This document shows, piece after piece, positions 8,684-17,046 of a stretch of DNA of 64,000 nt. The notes beneath the pieces are model-generated. The model did no database searches. It worked only from the letters and a program-made list of their open reading frames with translations, and was not told the origin of the DNA. Location of the stretch: assembly GCF_001969385.1 (NCBI RefSeq), contig NZ_CP014798.1, forward strand, positions 1-64,000. Reading direction: 5' to 3'. The position numbers and the translations under genes were made by a program. Position 1 is the stretch's first letter. Every line of letters begins with the position of its first letter. The DNA is from Salipiger profundus. GTDB lineage: Bacteria; Pseudomonadota; Alphaproteobacteria; Rhodobacterales; Rhodobacteraceae.

Positions 8684-8711
8684 AGGGGAGCCGTGGGATC
8701 ACGGTTCCCCT
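8684..8711 (+). terminator. Hairpin terminator between convergent DUF736 and Argonaute genes
   Basis: A 12-bp stem (AGGGGAGCCGTG with CACGGTTCCCCT, one G.T pair) with a GGAT tetraloop. It lies between the rightward DUF736 gene and the leftward Argonaute gene and could terminate both. A strong U-tract is missing on the plus strand. Confidence 0.6.
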
Positions 8712-8856
8712 CTTACAATGTCCATTTGCATGAAAGTAAGGTCAGTTAGTGATTTGCCAGGCGCGTTCAGGTTGCGAACGGCCCCAAAACATAAGATGGC
8801 GGCAGCCCTTAGAACGGCCTGCCCCGCGTCCGAACACACACCCGAAAACAGCCCGG

Positions 8857-10413
8857 TCAAATATAGTACTTGAATGGCTGCGGTCCGCCCTCCCGCGCCG
8901 AACCCATCACAAGGATGTCTCCGACCATCTTTGCGAAGCGGACTGTTACCGGCAACCCATCGTTGAAGTTGCACGAGTTGTAGTTGATCTTTGTCAGTCC
9001 CATGATGTCAGCAAGTACCGTCCGCATCTCTGGCTTATGATGCTTTGAGCGCAGGATCGTCACCATAAGCGGGTTGGGTGTTTCAGGCCCGATATACGTA
9101 TCCAGCTGCGGGACGTAGCCGCTCGTCCAAAGATAGGCGTTCTTCTCGTCTAAACTTAGAGCCGTTCCTCTGATCACGGGGTAGTCGCCTGCACGGAAGA
9201 GCTTTGCGTCACCACCCGTAGGTCTGATCCGTACACCGACGACGTTCGTCCCCTTCGGAGCCGCCTGACAGAAGGCCTGCCACTCCTCGTCGTTGAATGA
9301 CGCCTGCCCATGGATGAAGAGTTCCTTGGGCGGCTCGGAGTGCAGATCCCGGTACGCTTCTATCACAGTCTCTAGAAGTTCTTTCGCGGCGTCAGCGTTT
9401 AGATGGTATTCGTACTTGCCGGTCTTCCAAGGGCCATTCGCGCCGCGGAACACCACGCCATCGCCTTCACTCAAAAACATCTGCGCCGCGCAGCAGACGT
9501 GATTATCGCGGTTGTTTGGGAGGTTCTTGTAGACCATCCCGATGTAGCATACTCCTTCGCGCACGTTCGACAGCCGCCAGGGTGGACGGTCCTGTGTCTT
9601 ATAGTAAAGCCCCGTCGCGATGTTCCACGCCACTGTCGCAGGGTCTTGGGTGGTTCGCTTCGGATAGCCCGCACTGTTGAGGAACGCTGTCGGCTCAAGG
9701 GTCGACTCGCGCAGGATCTGAGAGGGCGCGATCGAGAGCAAAGTCGCCTTGATGTGCCTACGGAAGTCGGGAATGTCGTCAAACACGTCCTCAATGCGCG
9801 GATCGAACCGTTCGTCCATGAAAAGGAACGACTGGGGTGACCTTGCGCGCTGCTTCTTGGGCGTTTTTCCAGCGACCAGGGTCAAACCGGTCCGCCTCGA
9901 TTCCGGACGGCAGCGCTCGTAGACTATCTCGGGCACGACGAACATCCATACATCAATCGAACCCTCCTCGTTGCGCCTGAACTTGTGGACGCGCTCAGTG
10001 TAGATACGGGCGACCGCATCGACGGCCTCGTGCATGTTCTGCACCCTGGTCGCCCGCTCGATGGCGTCAAACTCGACCGTCAGGGACCTGAGCCGATCTG
10101 GATCGAAAGTAATGCCGAATGTCTCTTCGAGCCCGGCGAAATCCGCGAGATGAAGACGGTCCTTCTTCTCCGTCGGCCCCGGAGGCGGCACCGGTATCCC
10201 GGAAAGCAGCCGGCGGCTCCAAGATCGGAAGTGTCCGATCCCGTCCGACGTTCCCACAACCCCAATTCGGACTTCTCGAAGCTTCCGAGGGCCGTCATGA
10301 GGTCCATAGAGAAACAGGCCGTCCTTTGGGTGGTGGCTCCTCTGGTCATGGCGGAAGTCGAGTTCTGGCTCATCGAAGTGATCTACGATCAAGCTTGCTT
10401 CGGGAAACCTCAT
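8857..10413 (-). CDS. Short prokaryotic Argonaute (MID-PIWI), predicted catalytically inactive
   Basis: A 518-residue protein without N and PAZ domains, which is the size and layout of short pAgos. The N-terminal third ([12 protein letters not shown]..., then [20 protein letters not shown] MID strands) is followed by a PIWI half: [39 protein letters not shown], and [20 protein letters not shown] near the C-terminus. The first PIWI catalytic Asp (GIDV in active Agos) is replaced by GMVY, so slicer activity should be absent, as in other short pAgos. The gene starts inside the stop of the APAZ partner gene (ATGA overlap, 10410-10413), so the two are coupled. Known short pAgos bind guide RNA and trigger their partner on target DNA; that role is inferred here. 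The family call rests on motifs and on the APAZ partner. Confidence 0.9.
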   Translation of the reverse strand: MRFPEASLIVDHFDEPELDFRHDQRSHHPKDGLFLYGPHDGPRKLREVRIGVVGTSDGIGHFRSWSRRLLSGIPVPPPGPTEKKDRLHLADFAGLEETFGITFDPDRLRSLTVEFDAIERATRVQNMHEAVDAVARIYTERVHKFRRNEEGSIDVWMFVVPEIVYERCRPESRRTGLTLVAGKTPKKQRARSPQSFLFMDERFDPRIEDVFDDIPDFRRHIKATLLSIAPSQILRESTLEPTAFLNSAGYPKRTTQDPATVAWNIATGLYYKTQDRPPWRLSNVREGVCYIGMVYKNLPNNRDNHVCCAAQMFLSEGDGVVFRGANGPWKTGKYEYHLNADAAKELLETVIEAYRDLHSEPPKELFIHGQASFNDEEWQAFCQAAPKGTNVVGVRIRPTGGDAKLFRAGDYPVIRGTALSLDEKNAYLWTSGYVPQLDTYIGPETPNPLMVTILRSKHHKPEMRTVLADIMGLTKINYNSCNFNDGLPVTVRFAKMVGDILVMGSAREGGPQPFKYYI

Positions 10414-12398
10414 TTACCGTCTCCTTCGGGCTCAGCATCGTCGTCGTCAGCCTCTGGCCGCCCGAGCGTGCTTTCGTCCTGCTCCTCGGCATCCGGGTCG
10501 CCCACGTCAGGAAGAGCTGTACTGACCGGCGACGTGAAGAGAAGGGGCTCAGAGGAAAGAAGCATGTCCTGGCCTGGAGCCAGCGGAACCCGAATGTAGG
10601 CTGAGTCACCCGACATGATCTGAAGGAATGCCAGAAGCCGTCCGTGCCATTGCTTGTTGCGCCAACCCTTGCAGCCCGATCTGCGAAGGCGATGCATCTT
10701 CTTCGGATCATCTATGCGTTCGCCCTGCTCCGTATTGTTATCCATCGCGAAAAGGACGCGCGCTTTCAGACGGAAGTGCCAGAAAGGCCAGTTTCGGGGA
10801 ATCGCCGTCACCCCATAGGACCAAACATGCTTTCGGGCGATGTTGCGCAGCATCGACGACCGGCGCTCACCTTGTCGCCCCCAGGGCACCCGCTCACCAA
10901 TCGCGACCTGGTTAGGGGACACATGGAAACCATCGCCGTTGGAATACGCATAGGCGACCATGCCAATATTCCTGCAGTGCCGTTCCCATCCATCGCGCAA
11001 CAGGCCCGTGAGCATGTTCGACAGATCACGTCCCGCGACGCCTATCTCAGGCATACCCTTTTCTACCGCATCGACAACCGGCACAGAAGTCCGTAGGCGC
11101 AACTTCGCTACGCCTTCGAGGCTTTCCCCAACATCAGGGGGCGCAGCGAAGGTGATCACGCCTCGCTCATGCGCGACGGCGGGAAACGACAGCCCTCGCA
11201 CCCGCCTCTTGAGGACGTCGGTCTGGACCGCTCCTGCCGCCTCGTAGAAGTGGAGTTCATCGGGCATTTCCAAGATCTGAATCCAATTCGAGACCAAGGA
11301 CTCTGGCTCGCGCACTAGCGGAACAGCACCACGCTTGCGGAAGCTGTCCCATTGAGCTGCGACCGCGATGTGCTCGCGTCGGCGCGTTACGCCTTGGCGA
11401 CGCAGCGTCTCCAGAAGCTTCGAAAGCCCTTCTGCCCAACCCCGCGCGAAATCGGCAGGCGTCGCATCGCGGAGGCCATCAATCTTGGCCCCCTCCTCGA
11501 TCCGTAACGGGATAATCAGGCGAGTGTCGCCAAAACTTGCAGCAAGCGTTTTCGCCCTGTCGATCAGGTCCATCGCGTCGTCGTTGGCGCGGGTGGCCGC
11601 GCCCGCCACTGCCAGAACCTTCGCAGCGCGGTGCTCCAACGCCACTCCAATCTCCTTGTGCCATCTGTCTCCAGGCTCGAGAGTCAGGATCTCGGAAAAA
11701 ACGCGATATCCGTGCGCTTCGAGCTTTGGACCGAGCCAAAGGATGAAGTGATCGTGGTCGGGGCGCGCTCCGACAAGGAACAGGGTATCCCGTTGCGTTT
11801 CCGCCTCTGACTCCACCTTTCCGCCGATCCCTGGCTTTGGAAGCAACGCTCGAAGGACCGAAGGAGGCTTCAGGTGGCCCTCGCGCTCATCCAGCGTCTC
11901 ATGAAGCATTCGCTTCAGCGTACGCCCGCTCGCGGGGATCCATAACTTGGGATGAGCTTCCTCGATGTCAGGATGCGCGCGCAGCAATGCCTCAAGATCC
12001 TCGCGCCCGAAGATGTTTCCCGGAGATCGAATGGCGGGGCCGCAAATCTCCACGAGGTCCTGCTTCCTTTGTGGGGTCATCGCTACGGACGTTGACAGGA
12101 TGTAGCGATCGGGCGCCAACTGATCGATCTTCGCGCGCTCCTTCGACATTTCACGCTTCAAAGCTGAGATAGCAGATCTCTCGTATCTCTTAGCTTGTAG
12201 GATCGTCAGGCTTTGCGCCTCCGGCGCGTGGCGTCCATCTATTCCACCATCAGCTCCTTCGCCGAATTGCTCGAAGCGGATACCAAGAGCGCGCCCGATA
12301 AGGTCGGCTGAAAGCGCCTCGAACTCGGAGGGCGATAAGGCAGAGAAATCGGCAGGCATAATATCTATATATCGCCGTCCAGTCCGGATTACACCCAA
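10410..12398 (-). CDS. Short-pAgo partner: Mrr-like nuclease + TIR-like domain + APAZ
   Basis: A 662-residue multidomain protein. Residues about 14-135 are a Mrr/PD-(D/E)xK nuclease: [19 protein letters not shown], then GADGGIDGR (D50, D54) and LQAKRY (Q68, K70), the D...QxK active-site pattern. Residues about 203-340 look like a TIR fold: [46 protein letters not shown]. The rest (about 360-610) fits an APAZ region, the Argonaute-binding module. The usual catalytic Glu of TIR NADases is not evident in [13 protein letters not shown]. The start may be TTG 12398, which has GAGG 6 bases upstream, or ATG 12359, which begins [10 protein letters not shown] and has no clear SD. It is the first gene of the operon. 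Likely an abortive-defence effector activated by guide-loaded Argonaute; which domain is active is unknown. Confidence 0.85.
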   Translation of the reverse strand: MGVIRTGRRYIDIMPADFSALSPSEFEALSADLIGRALGIRFEQFGEGADGGIDGRHAPEAQSLTILQAKRYERSAISALKREMSKERAKIDQLAPDRYILSTSVAMTPQRKQDLVEICGPAIRSPGNIFGREDLEALLRAHPDIEEAHPKLWIPASGRTLKRMLHETLDEREGHLKPPSVLRALLPKPGIGGKVESEAETQRDTLFLVGARPDHDHFILWLGPKLEAHGYRVFSEILTLEPGDRWHKEIGVALEHRAAKVLAVAGAATRANDDAMDLIDRAKTLAASFGDTRLIIPLRIEEGAKIDGLRDATPADFARGWAEGLSKLLETLRRQGVTRRREHIAVAAQWDSFRKRGAVPLVREPESLVSNWIQILEMPDELHFYEAAGAVQTDVLKRRVRGLSFPAVAHERGVITFAAPPDVGESLEGVAKLRLRTSVPVVDAVEKGMPEIGVAGRDLSNMLTGLLRDGWERHCRNIGMVAYAYSNGDGFHVSPNQVAIGERVPWGRQGERRSSMLRNIARKHVWSYGVTAIPRNWPFWHFRLKARVLFAMDNNTEQGERIDDPKKMHRLRRSGCKGWRNKQWHGRLLAFLQIMSGDSAYIRVPLAPGQDMLLSSEPLLFTSPVSTALPDVGDPDAEEQDESTLGRPEADDDDAEPEGDGK

Positions 12399-13097
12399 GA
12401 CTTACCTCACAGACATGCCGATTTGGTATTTTACAGAGAATCTAGAGCACAGGTACGATGTGTCGCCGCGAAGGTCGGCTTTCTGTCCATGTCGCATGCT
12501 CTGATAGGAACTTAGTATAGTTGGCAGGGGAGTTTCCTGTACATCAACCTTGGTTTAACGCTTCTAGCCTCCCCATCTTGGCTTCGCGTGTCGCAGGGGA
12601 GAACGGCCCTTCGGTCCGTCGCGCATTCGGCCATGCGGCCTCACCGCGGCGTTGCGCCTGGCATCCCGGTTTGCCCGCCTCGCGAGCACGTCCCTCCCCG
12701 GCCGCTCCGCCGGATTGCGCTCTGGTCTGTTTTGCGGGGCAAAACGATCCCGCCGCTTCATCCGTCTCCCGCGTCCGGTCGGGCCGTTTGCCTGCTCGGG
12801 TCGGGCAAACCTACCGTCAAAACACACACACATGAGTGCGGAAGCATATCCTCCGGATGGCCCCCAAATCAGCCCGCGTCAAGGATCGCAAAACTTTTCG
12901 GCGAAGGCCGGGCCTGTGACGCGGGGCGGTCCCGTGGGTGAGGGCGCGCATGTGTCGTGTGTTGCGCACGGAAAACTTTTGCGCCCGGCAAGCCGGCGGC
13001 TGCGCCGTCCCTGACCCGGGCAGATTCGGAAACCAGGCATTCGGCCATGCCACCACACTCACGTGGTGGTCGAACAACCGAAATCTGGAGAACAGAC
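12399..13097. other. 699-bp intergenic region with several inverted repeats
   Basis: No convincing gene is seen; open frames here are Arg/Pro-rich and lack start signals. The left part (12399-12540) must carry the promoter of the Argonaute operon on the minus strand, but no clear boxes are seen. Three inverted repeats stand out: GTTTTGC-GGG-GCAAAAC (12729-12745), GTTTGCC ... GGCAAAC (about 12787-12811), and CCACCAC-N6-GTGGTGG (13050-13069) 28 bp before the next start codon. CAAAACTTTTCGG and GAAAACTTTTGCG form an imperfect direct repeat (about 12888 and 12971). It could hold a leader RNA or a plasmid cis-site. Confidence 0.4.
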
Positions 13098-14027
13098 ATG
13101 GCATACGATCAAGCGAACACCTACGAAACCATCGAGCTTTTCGGACTGACCGAGAAGGACGCACAGCTGCCGATCCCGGAAGATCACATCCTGACCGACC
13201 GCATCATCCGCGAGAGCTTCGAGGCATTGCTCGGTCCGCTGCGCGGGACCGGCCTTGAGGCAGAAATCGAACCGCTGGCCCATGGGCTCGCCACGATCCT
13301 GCAGCGGCGCAAGGTGGCGCTCGGCAAGGAGGTCGACCGCACCGCCGACAACATCGGCGCACTGGCAAAATCCCACGATGGATCGGAGATCGCCGAGACC
13401 GCGCTCGAAGAGGCGCAGGCCCGCTTCCTGCAACTGCGCGAGATCGTCAGCGCCATCGAGGTGATGAGCGAGGCGGCGGCGGAATGCTACGAGATCGAGA
13501 CGGGTCACGCCTTCATCCCGGCAGTTGGGTCGCGCGCAAGCGTCCGGGCGCAAGAGACCGGGGCGGTCTTCGAGGCGCGGCAGCTCCTCGAGCAGCACGA
13601 CCGCGAGACTGCCGAGAAGTCGAAAGTCGAGGGGGTTCCCCTGATTGTCTCGGGCGCCACCGACTGGACCGATGTCGATGTGATCTTCAACACGCTCGAC
13701 AAGGTTCGCGAACGGATCAGGCAGAACCGCAATCAGGAGATCTTCCTCTGCCACAAGGGTGGCAAGCACGGGGCGGAGATGATCGCGGCTCGGTGGGCCC
13801 GAGCACGCGGGATAGCACAGGCGCGCTTCGATCCGCGCTGGTCCGCGCATGGGCGGGCGGCACCGTTCAAGTGCAACGACGAAATGCTGGACGATAAGTT
13901 CGCGGCGACGGGGGTTGTTCTCTTCGGCGGCAACGGGGTGGCGCTGAACCTCGGGCAGAAGGCGGAAGCGAAAGGCCTGACGGTCATGCGGGTTGCGGAC
14001 CCGGCGAAGAAGACCGCGGAGACGTGA
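13098..14027 (+). CDS. DUF2493 (SLOG-superfamily) protein
   Basis: A 309-residue protein starting MAYDQANTYETIELFG. The N-terminal two thirds (LEAEIEPLAHGLATILQRRK...AQARFLQLREIVSAIEVM) are helical and form a coiled coil-like scaffold. Residues about 180-300 form the DUF2493 domain: IVSGATDWTDVDVIFNTLDKV, IFLCHKGGKHGAEMIAARWA, FDPRWSAHGRAAPFKCNDEML, VLFGGNGVALNL. This is a Rossmann-like SLOG nucleotide-binding fold. These proteins are standard plasmid cargo in Rhodobacterales. The ligand is unknown; a nucleotide-derived signal is plausible from SLOG family membership. A strong terminator follows. Confidence 0.88.
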   Translation: MAYDQANTYETIELFGLTEKDAQLPIPEDHILTDRIIRESFEALLGPLRGTGLEAEIEPLAHGLATILQRRKVALGKEVDRTADNIGALAKSHDGSEIAETALEEAQARFLQLREIVSAIEVMSEAAAECYEIETGHAFIPAVGSRASVRAQETGAVFEARQLLEQHDRETAEKSKVEGVPLIVSGATDWTDVDVIFNTLDKVRERIRQNRNQEIFLCHKGGKHGAEMIAARWARARGIAQARFDPRWSAHGRAAPFKCNDEMLDDKFAATGVVLFGGNGVALNLGQKAEAKGLTVMRVADPAKKTAET

Positions 14028-14033
14028 GTTTAG

Positions 14034-14058
14034 AGGGTCGCCTTCGGGCGGCCCTTTC
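14034..14058 (+). terminator. Rho-independent terminator after the DUF2493 gene
   Basis: AGGGTCGCC pairs with GGCGGCCCT (one T.G pair) around a TTCG tetraloop, followed by TTTCGT. It lies 7 bases after the stop codon. Confidence 0.8.
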
Positions 14059-14259
14059 GTCGTTTTCCCAGATGTGTGCGAACATCGGCGGTGTCGCAGT
14101 TAACTCCAACAATGGGCATCGACAGGCTTGGTGTTTGTAGTCCGGCCAATCTGGTTTCGGGAATGGCTGGATGGTATCTCTATGCAATTACAGCTTAGTG
14201 TGGCCGTGTGGCAGAAGACATTTGTTCCACAGATCAACACTCGCCCAGGTTTTTCCTAG

Positions 14260-15336
14260 ATGCCTTTTTCTCCGGAACGCACCAAAGAGATTCAATCGCG
14301 TATTGATGCGCGTTTGCGGTCCGGTCAGGCAAACGATTGGGAAGTGTCCTTCCTTACAAATATGGCTGAACGGTTTCAGCGGTATGGAACGAAGACGCGC
14401 CTGAGCAAAGCTCAGTATGCCAGCCTGTACAAAGTCCTGAAACTGGAACGGGAGAATCCGGCACAGAAAAGGGCAGCGGCCGACGACAGGACTTCTCAAC
14501 CAGCACCGAAGCATAGTACCAGAAGCGTTCAGGCGAGACCCCGTCCGGTCTCCGTGACCCGCGCGATCAATGCACCTCGGCGTGCCGTGCGCAAGGCTCA
14601 ACGCCAAATCATGGTGCCGTTGGTGATCGCTGTCGGATTCTTCGCATTGGTTGGATCATTGTTTGAATCATCGAACTCGCGATCCACACCCTACAGTCCG
14701 TCAGCGGTTCCCTCATCGCAAACTGCCGACGCCGCTTACGTCTATGTGACAGGGACGCGTGTCAATCAACGTGCTGGACCGTCTACTTCGAATGCCGTGA
14801 TGGGTGTCTTGAGCGAGGGGGGCCGCGTTGAAAAGCTTCGAGAAGAAGGGCAGTGGACACAAATTCGATCCAACTTTGGTACGGGCTGGATGGCTACCCG
14901 TTTCCTGTCACTGGTCGCGCCGTCAACAGAGCGACCCGCCTCACAGGACCGGTCGCTTCGCGCCAGCGATGTGCGGATCATTGACGGTGATACGGTCGAT
15001 GTTCGAGGCCTAACAGCGAACGTGCGTCTCGTCGGATTTAACGCGCCTGAGACATGGAAACCCGCCTGCACTGCAGAGCGTGAGGTTGGGGAGCGCGCGA
15101 CTGCGCGTCTAGGTCAATTAGTGCGGGGCGCGACATCAATTGAATTTGAGCGCGTGGCCTGTTCCTGCCGGCCCGGGACAGAGGGTACGGATCAGTGCAA
15201 TTTTGGGCGGTTCTGCGGCTCGTTGTTCGTTGACGGTCGGGACGTCGGCAGCACGCTCATTGCTGAAGGTCTGGCCGTGCCGTACCGATGTGGACGCACC
15301 AGCTGTCCCCCACGCCCTCAACCCTGGTGCCGATAG
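14260..15336 (+). CDS. Membrane-anchored SH3b-thermonuclease-like protein
   Basis: 358 residues. The first 110 residues are basic and cytoplasmic-looking; one transmembrane segment lies at about 120-140 (MVPLVIAVGFFALVGSLF). It is followed by a bacterial SH3 domain (about 158-222, VTGTRVNQRAGPSTSNAVMGVL...GWMATRFL) and a staphylococcal nuclease-like domain (about 235-355: VRIIDGDTVDVRGLTANVRLVGFNAPE, split as VRIIDGDTVDV / VRLVGFNAPE; RCGRTSCPPRPQPWC end). The IDGDT and RLVGFNAPE motifs carry the metal and catalytic Arg residues of the SNase fold. Probably an exported, Ca-dependent nuclease anchored in the inner membrane. Cys residues in the SNase part (ACSCRPG...QCNF, RCGRTSC) suggest disulfides. 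Role in plasmid biology unknown. Confidence 0.85.
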   Translation: MPFSPERTKEIQSRIDARLRSGQANDWEVSFLTNMAERFQRYGTKTRLSKAQYASLYKVLKLERENPAQKRAAADDRTSQPAPKHSTRSVQARPRPVSVTRAINAPRRAVRKAQRQIMVPLVIAVGFFALVGSLFESSNSRSTPYSPSAVPSSQTADAAYVYVTGTRVNQRAGPSTSNAVMGVLSEGGRVEKLREEGQWTQIRSNFGTGWMATRFLSLVAPSTERPASQDRSLRASDVRIIDGDTVDVRGLTANVRLVGFNAPETWKPACTAEREVGERATARLGQLVRGATSIEFERVACSCRPGTEGTDQCNFGRFCGSLFVDGRDVGSTLIAEGLAVPYRCGRTSCPPRPQPWCR

Positions 15337-15694
15337 CATACGCGCCCAACCGACCCAGACGACGGACCTTCGCGCGCGGCAGAACGCTGACCCGCCGCAT
15401 CGCGAGCGTGACGGATCGTTATCCAGATGCATTGGATCAGAACGAACCAGGCCATCTTCGGTCACGATCGACGGGTTCGATGGCGGCTTCAAAGTGGTGG
15501 CACAAATTCGGGTCACTCCTTTTTGCTCATTGATGCGGATCGCACGGGGTCGGCCCAATCGTGCCCTCCGCTTCGCTCCGGCAAGCACAAATACGGCTTC
15601 CACGGCGTAGCCACGGACCCTCCGCATTTGCGCTTGCGACCGGGCCTCTTGCCCCCGTGCCGGGTGATCCCCATCGCAACAAGGAGAGACCCAA
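15337..15694. other. 358-bp intergenic region, no feature recognised
   Basis: Open frames in this stretch are short and Arg/Pro-rich. The only clear signal is AAGGAG immediately upstream of the next ATG. The next gene must have its promoter here, but I see no consensus boxes. Confidence 0.5.
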
Positions 15695-15901
15695 ATGACT
15701 AACCACTACGTCGCCACCGTCCCCGTCAAGTTCACCGACACCGATGGCCAGGAGCGCACCCGTTTTCAGCGCGTGGGCGCGATGTTCCGCAACACCCGCA
15801 ACGGGGACGGCTCGGAGTTCTTTAGCCTCAAGCTCGACTTCCCGGTCGCGGTCTCGGAGCTGGTGATGTTCCCGCCGAGCGCGAAGGATCCGCAGGACTA
15901 A
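15695..15901 (+). CDS. Small conserved plasmid protein, unknown function
   Basis: 68 residues, MTNHYVATVPVKFTDTDGQERTR at the N-terminus (as MTNHYVATVPVKF / TDTDGQERTRFQ), then RVGAMFRNTRNGDG...FSLKLDFPVAVSELVMFPPS. The alternating hydrophobic pattern suggests a small beta-barrel, in some ways like single DUF736 domains found near transfer genes. It has a good SD (AAGGAGAG) and is followed by a hairpin. Real gene very likely; function unknown. Confidence 0.75.
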   Translation: MTNHYVATVPVKFTDTDGQERTRFQRVGAMFRNTRNGDGSEFFSLKLDFPVAVSELVMFPPSAKDPQD

Positions 15902-15917
15902 ATCCTCTGACGAGGAT

Positions 15918-15937
15918 GGGCCGCCATCAGGCGGCCC
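15918..15937 (+). terminator. Hairpin terminator
   Basis: A perfect 8-bp GC stem (GGGCCGCC and GGCGGCCC) with an ATCA loop, 17 bases after the stop codon, followed by TGTCCCTGTT. The U-tract is weak. Confidence 0.65.
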
Positions 15938-16452
15938 TGTCCCTGTTCCAGGGATGCCGTCACTGGCGCGGGTGATCGCCGACAGTGATCTCCCCTAAGT
16001 GCCGGTCGCTGCGCGTTCAACGGACGCACGCCTCCCAGAATGATCAGGCCGCGACAGACCGGCCAGCCAGCCTCAAGGGGGCCATCCACAAAAACCTATC
16101 GGCCAGGGCCTCCCGGTTTTTGCGGCAGAGATTTGGGGGCCCAAATCTGGCCCTCCTTGACCCTGCCTGTCCGCCCTGTCGGTGGGGTTTGCGCCCGCCC
16201 GCGGTTCCGTCCGAACACATGCGTGTTCGGCCAGAGCCTCGGGCGGTGCTGGAGAAGGGGCCTTTGAAGCTGGAGGCTGTGCTGGTGGTGAGGGCGGCAG
16301 AGCCGCGTCCCTGCGGGCCGCGGCGTGAAGCGGACACCAAGGCTGCCTGAGCCTGAATGCGACGTAAGTATACAATTGACTGTTTGGTATATTATCGTAA
16401 GGTGGGGGCAGCCTTGGTGGAAGTTGGCAGGAAATAGGGGGTCTTTCTTCGC
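15938..16452. other. 515-bp region upstream of mobC; candidate location of oriT
   Basis: No gene is supported. It lies directly upstream of mobC and the VirD2-type relaxase gene, the usual position of an origin of transfer. I cannot point to a nick consensus with confidence. The right end turns A/T-rich (16365-16400) and contains the shared transfer operator described separately. Long GC-rich blocks near 16090-16260 contain inverted segments (CGGGCGCAAACC-like) but no clean large dyad was found by eye. Confidence 0.4.
16383..16400 (+). promoter_or_regulatory. A/T-rich operator-like motif upstream of mobC
   Basis: GTATATTATCGTAA here matches the reverse complement of the motif near 30742 (ATATACTATCGTAA) and the one near 32773 (ATATACTATCGCAA) with one or two changes. 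All three sit just upstream of genes of the transfer region in otherwise GC-rich DNA. Reading it as a shared regulator site is an inference. Confidence 0.5.
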
Positions 16453-17046
16453 ATGTCTCGTTCAAAACGTCTCACAGATGCGAACCGCATGGAGATCGTT
16501 CGCGAGGCTGCGGAAGGTGTGTCGACATCCGTGTTGGCCGAGCGGTTTGGCGTGTCGCCGCGGGCGATCCAGTACACGCTCAAGGCCGATGCCGAGCGCC
16601 AGACGGATGCAGCCATCCCGGTCTCCGCGGTCAGTGTGAAGGTCACGGCTTCGGAGCTTGAGGCGCTCGACGCGGTGCTGGCGAAGGCCGGGATCGAGAG
16701 CCGGGCTGAGGGACTGCGGCGGCTCATTCAGGCGGCAGGCGGGGTGTTCGTTCCGGATGCGCAGATGGCGGCCGAGATGGCGCGATACAGGGCCTCTTTG
16801 CACGAGGTCGGCAATGGGGTCGCGCAGATCGCCAAACAGATGACGCAGGCCAACCGGATGGGGCAGGGGGCCGTGGGGGGCACGAGTGCCGAGTTCTCCG
16901 AATTGCGCCTCGCGCAGCTGCGCGGGCTGGCGCGGTTCATTCTGGATTCCGCTGACGAGATTGACCTGCTTCTGCGCCGCCGTCGAGACGCGATGCAGCT
17001 CGAGGCCACGGCCGCCTTGAGGGAGTTTGCGCATGCGGCTGAATGA
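16453..17046 (+). CDS. mobC: MobC-like relaxosome accessory protein
   Basis: 197 residues. Residues 5-45 form a helix-turn-helix (LTDANRMEIVREAAEGVS...LAERFGVSPRAIQYTLK). The middle (about 55-100, VSVKVTASELEALDAVLAKAGIESRAEGLRRLI in two blocks) is a ribbon-helix-helix-like segment as in mobilization proteins, and the C-terminus (HEVGNGVAQIAKQMTQANRMG ...) matches MobC-type proteins that help the relaxase at oriT. Its end overlaps the relaxase gene start. The MobC assignment comes from this layout and position. Expression is probably controlled at the A/T-rich site 55 bp upstream. Confidence 0.75.
   Translation: MSRSKRLTDANRMEIVREAAEGVSTSVLAERFGVSPRAIQYTLKADAERQTDAAIPVSAVSVKVTASELEALDAVLAKAGIESRAEGLRRLIQAAGGVFVPDAQMAAEMARYRASLHEVGNGVAQIAKQMTQANRMGQGAVGGTSAEFSELRLAQLRGLARFILDSADEIDLLLRRRRDAMQLEATAALREFAHAAE

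Noticed and set aside
12588..12941. Open frames of about 115 codons in the 12.4-13.1 kb gap
   Set aside because: Arg/Pro-rich, no SD, no conserved pattern; better explained as GC-rich non-coding DNA.
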